DNA of 64,000 nt, taken from assembly GCF_024105635.1 (NCBI RefSeq), contig NZ_WYDQ01000001.1:1488001-1552000 (forward strand), written 5' to 3'. The stretch comes from Oceanicola sp. 502str15 (GTDB taxonomy: Bacteria; Pseudomonadota; Alphaproteobacteria; Rhodobacterales; Rhodobacteraceae). Below are positions 62,563-64,000 of this stretch, piece by piece; position 1 is the stretch's first letter, and every line of letters starts with the position of its first letter. The position numbers and the translations under genes were made by a program. Below the pieces are notes generated by a model that was given only the letters and a program-made list of their open reading frames with translations, made no database searches and was not told the origin of the DNA.

Positions 62563-62837
62563 GGGCCGCCGCCGCCCTCGCCCTCCTGCTTGCCGGCGCG
62601 GCTCCCGCGCTGGCCCAGGCCCCCAGCCCGCAAGAGGTCGTCGCCGCCTGCATCTCCCTGACCGAAGCCGCGCTCGAGGGCGCGAGCGGTGCGCGCCGCG
62701 AGGCGCTGGCCGCCGATCTGGACCTGATGCACAAGGCGCTCGAAGGGCTCAACCTGCTCGGCACCTCCGCCGCCGAAATGGCCCCCCCGGTTGCCCGCCT
62801 GCCCACCCGGCTGGCCGAGTGCTCCGACGCGGGCTGA
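62559..62837 (+). CDS. Small exported helical protein 1 after cobS
   Basis: A 92-residue protein with a signal peptide (ending APALAQA) and a short helical mature part. It contains a cysteine in [15 protein letters not shown] and another near the end (LAECSDAG). The start overlaps the cobS stop as ATGA, so translation may be coupled. I do not recognise a family. It shares the plan of the next two genes, short exported, Ala-rich helical, with a cysteine near the N-terminus and one near the C-terminus. Confidence 0.7.
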   Translation: MRAAAALALLLAGAAPALAQAPSPQEVVAACISLTEAALEGASGARREALAADLDLMHKALEGLNLLGTSAAEMAPPVARLPTRLAECSDAG

Positions 62838-62956
62838 GCCCCGCCCTCCTCACCCGGAATTAACCTTTATCGGTCAGCCTCCCCGCAAGGGCAGGCCCTT
62901 TCGAGTTTTCAAACTGCCCATTTGACAGGCGCAATCAAAGGCGCAATGGTCACAAC

Positions 62957-63331
62957 ATGAGCAGTTTAAAAACGACAACCCGTGCAGGGCTGCTCCTTCT
63001 CCTCGCCCTGCCGGCGAGGGCCGAGCCGCTCGAAATGCAGTTTGCCGCCTGTACCGGGCGCTTCTCGGCGCTGATGGAGCATCAATGGCTCCTGCCCGAC
63101 CCCGCGGTCGAGCAAACCACCCGCCGCCGCGCCGCCATGATCTCGCTGCTCGAGGCGGTGATGCCGCCCGACACCGGGCGCGAGGTGCTGGCCCGCCGGA
63201 TCGAGGCGAAATACGCGCAGGCGGTGCTGCTCACCCGCGCCACTTTCAACGACGACCCCGAAGATGCCCGCTGGGCCGCCACCCGCGCCGAGGCCGCCAT
63301 CGCCAGCTGCGCGGCGCTCTTGACGGGCTGA
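62957..63331 (+). CDS. Small exported helical protein 2 after cobS
   Basis: A 124-residue protein with a signal peptide (cleavage near LPARA) and a helical, Ala/Arg-rich mature chain. Cysteines occur in FAACTGRFSALMEH and near the end (IASCAALLTG), a spacing like a disulfide-linked helical hairpin. It comes 119 bases after the first of the trio. I know no domain for it. A TTGACA-like element at 62922-62927 may be a promoter, but the -10 is poor. Confidence 0.72.
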   Translation: MSSLKTTTRAGLLLLLALPARAEPLEMQFAACTGRFSALMEHQWLLPDPAVEQTTRRRAAMISLLEAVMPPDTGREVLARRIEAKYAQAVLLTRATFNDDPEDARWAATRAEAAIASCAALLTG

Positions 63332-63346
63332 ACCGCGCCGGGCCAG

Positions 63347-63733
63347 ATGGCCCCCATGCGCGCCACCGCCCGCCTCACCCTGCTGCTCGCCACGGCCGCC
63401 GCCCCCGCGTCGGCGCATGACCTCTCGCAACACGACGACCTGCCCTACCTCGCCGCCGATTGCGCCGGCTACTGGCAGGGGGTGGCCGATGCGGCGCCGG
63501 GCGACGACGGCATGGCGGCAGAGCTCGCAGAGCTCTACCTCGCCGCCGCCCGCGACCTAGCCCCCGCCCTCGCCCCCGACATCACCTATATCGCCCGAAC
63601 CTCCCGCATCCGCGCCCGTCAGATGCTGAAGGACGCCGCCCAGATCACCGCCGCCGAACGGCAGCTGCGCGAACAGGAACAGTTCTGCCAGTCCGTCGGC
63701 CTCGCCCTGCCCGCCAAATGGGGCTTCCACTAA
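63347..63733 (+). CDS. Small exported helical protein 3 after cobS
   Basis: A 128-residue exported protein with a signal peptide (ending APASA). Cysteines lie in LAADCAGYWQGVADA and near the end (EQFCQSVGLAL), again framing an Ala-rich helical body with YLAAARDLAP. The resemblance in plan to the two genes before it suggests a small local family, although pairwise identity by eye is low. The ATG at 63356 would be equally good. A terminator-like hairpin follows, after 7 bases. Confidence 0.72.
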   Translation: MAPMRATARLTLLLATAAAPASAHDLSQHDDLPYLAADCAGYWQGVADAAPGDDGMAAELAELYLAAARDLAPALAPDITYIARTSRIRARQMLKDAAQITAAERQLREQEQFCQSVGLALPAKWGFH

Positions 63734-63740
63734 CGCGAAA

Positions 63741-63774
63741 CGGGGGCCGCAAAGCCCCCGTCCCCGTTCATTTT
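63741..63774 (+). terminator. Terminator-like hairpin after the exported protein trio
   Basis: CGGGGGC pairs with GCCCCCG (loop CGCAAA), followed by TCCCCGTTCATTTT. The weak U tract makes this a moderate call. Confidence 0.65.
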
Positions 63775-63799
63775 CTTGCTGCAAATATCTCCGGGGGGT

Positions 63800-63852
63800 G
63801 TGGGGGGCTGGCCCCCCACTGAACGTCGCGGCGTGGGGGGCTGGCCCCCCAC
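63800..63852. repeat. Twin GTGGGGGGC palindrome
   Basis: GTGGGGGGC-TG-GCCCCCCAC occurs twice, at 63800-63819 and 63833-63852, 33 bases apart. Each is a near-perfect palindrome. It lies between the convergent ends of the last two genes. Confidence 0.8.
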
Positions 63853-63868
63853 TCCCACGGCGCGGCGA

Positions 63869-64000
63869 TCACGCCTCGCGCGCAGCCTTGGTCGCATTGG
63901 CCCACCAGGCCATATCGTCAAACAGCGCATCCGCCGAGCCGCCGATCGCATCCTCGATCTCGCTGATCTCGGCGTTCTCGCCCATCGGATGCACCTTCAT
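63869..64000 (-). CDS. C-terminal fragment of an unidentified protein (cut by window edge)
   Basis: The last 43 codons of a gene entering from the right read MKVHPMGENAEISEIEDAIG, then a helix with DALFDDMAWWANATKAAREA and the stop. The MWW-like aromatic helix near the end and the HPMG turn resemble the ends of some flavodoxin-like or NADPH-dependent reductase proteins, but the fragment is too short to name. The first Met is at the window edge and may be internal. Confidence 0.5.
   Translation of the reverse strand: MKVHPMGENAEISEIEDAIGGSADALFDDMAWWANATKAAREA

Overview
The window is GC-rich chromosomal DNA of an alphaproteobacterium, almost certainly a Rhodobacterales member of the Roseobacter/Rhodobacteraceae type. 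The pointers are the trgA-trgB-cysK order known from Rhodobacter sphaeroides, acuI beside a BCCT carrier, tkt followed by two gap genes, an endolysin-holin cassette like those serving gene transfer agents, bolA/J-protein/cobS linkage, and families of short palindromic repeats between genes. There is no rRNA, no insertion sequence and no prophage structural region. One tRNA gene, tRNA-Ser(GGA), is present. Both ends of the window cut a gene.

Layout. 0-4.2 kb: a sugar-type oxidoreductase, a GFA protein, a secreted propeller-like protein, tRNA-Ser, a small zincin resembling polymorphic-toxin metallopeptidases, and a sulfotransferase. 4.2-10.5 kb: a tightly packed leftward block trgA-trgB-cysK-mscS-alaX. 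10.6-17.3 kb: photolyase, a Na+/alanine symporter, a BCCT osmolyte carrier with acuI, and SufE. 17.4-20.9 kb: a lipoprotein, five chained lysis-type genes (endolysin, holin, three small membrane or accessory proteins) and zapA with a coiled-coil partner. 21.1-28 kb: central carbon genes tkt, gap and gap, with operator-like palindromes in front of both gap genes. 28-29.5 kb: marC, a small DUF1127-like gene and an array of 66-bp repeats. 29.5-37.2 kb: two M20 peptidases, a peptide-type ABC importer without ATPases, and a YeeE/YedE protein. 37-41.2 kb: DUF3422, ornithine decarboxylase with a long leader, and a three-gene basic DNA-binding cassette (ribbon-helix-helix, 39-residue Lys/Ala peptide, HhH/histone-H1-like protein).

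41.2-53 kb: PPOX-type protein, esterase, AMP-ligase with an outer-membrane barrel, pntAB, a class-I glutamine-amidotransferase-like hydrolase, two related secreted repeat proteins, and malate synthase G. 53-64 kb: pepN, lytic transglycosylase, gatB, a DUF4177 protein, a RelE/ParE-type toxin-antitoxin pair with its palindromic promoter-operator, bolA, a J-domain protein, cobS, and three small exported proteins.

Most of the window is housekeeping and transport. The points that most deserve a second look are: the basic nucleoid-like cassette with its own palindrome; the duplicated exported repeat family at 49.5-50.6 kb; the lysis cassette without phage genes; an alanine at the NAD-discriminating position of the first GAPDH; gap operator boxes that overlap a promoter; a 38-bp element shared by two intergenic regions 29 kb apart; and the 66-bp repeat array.
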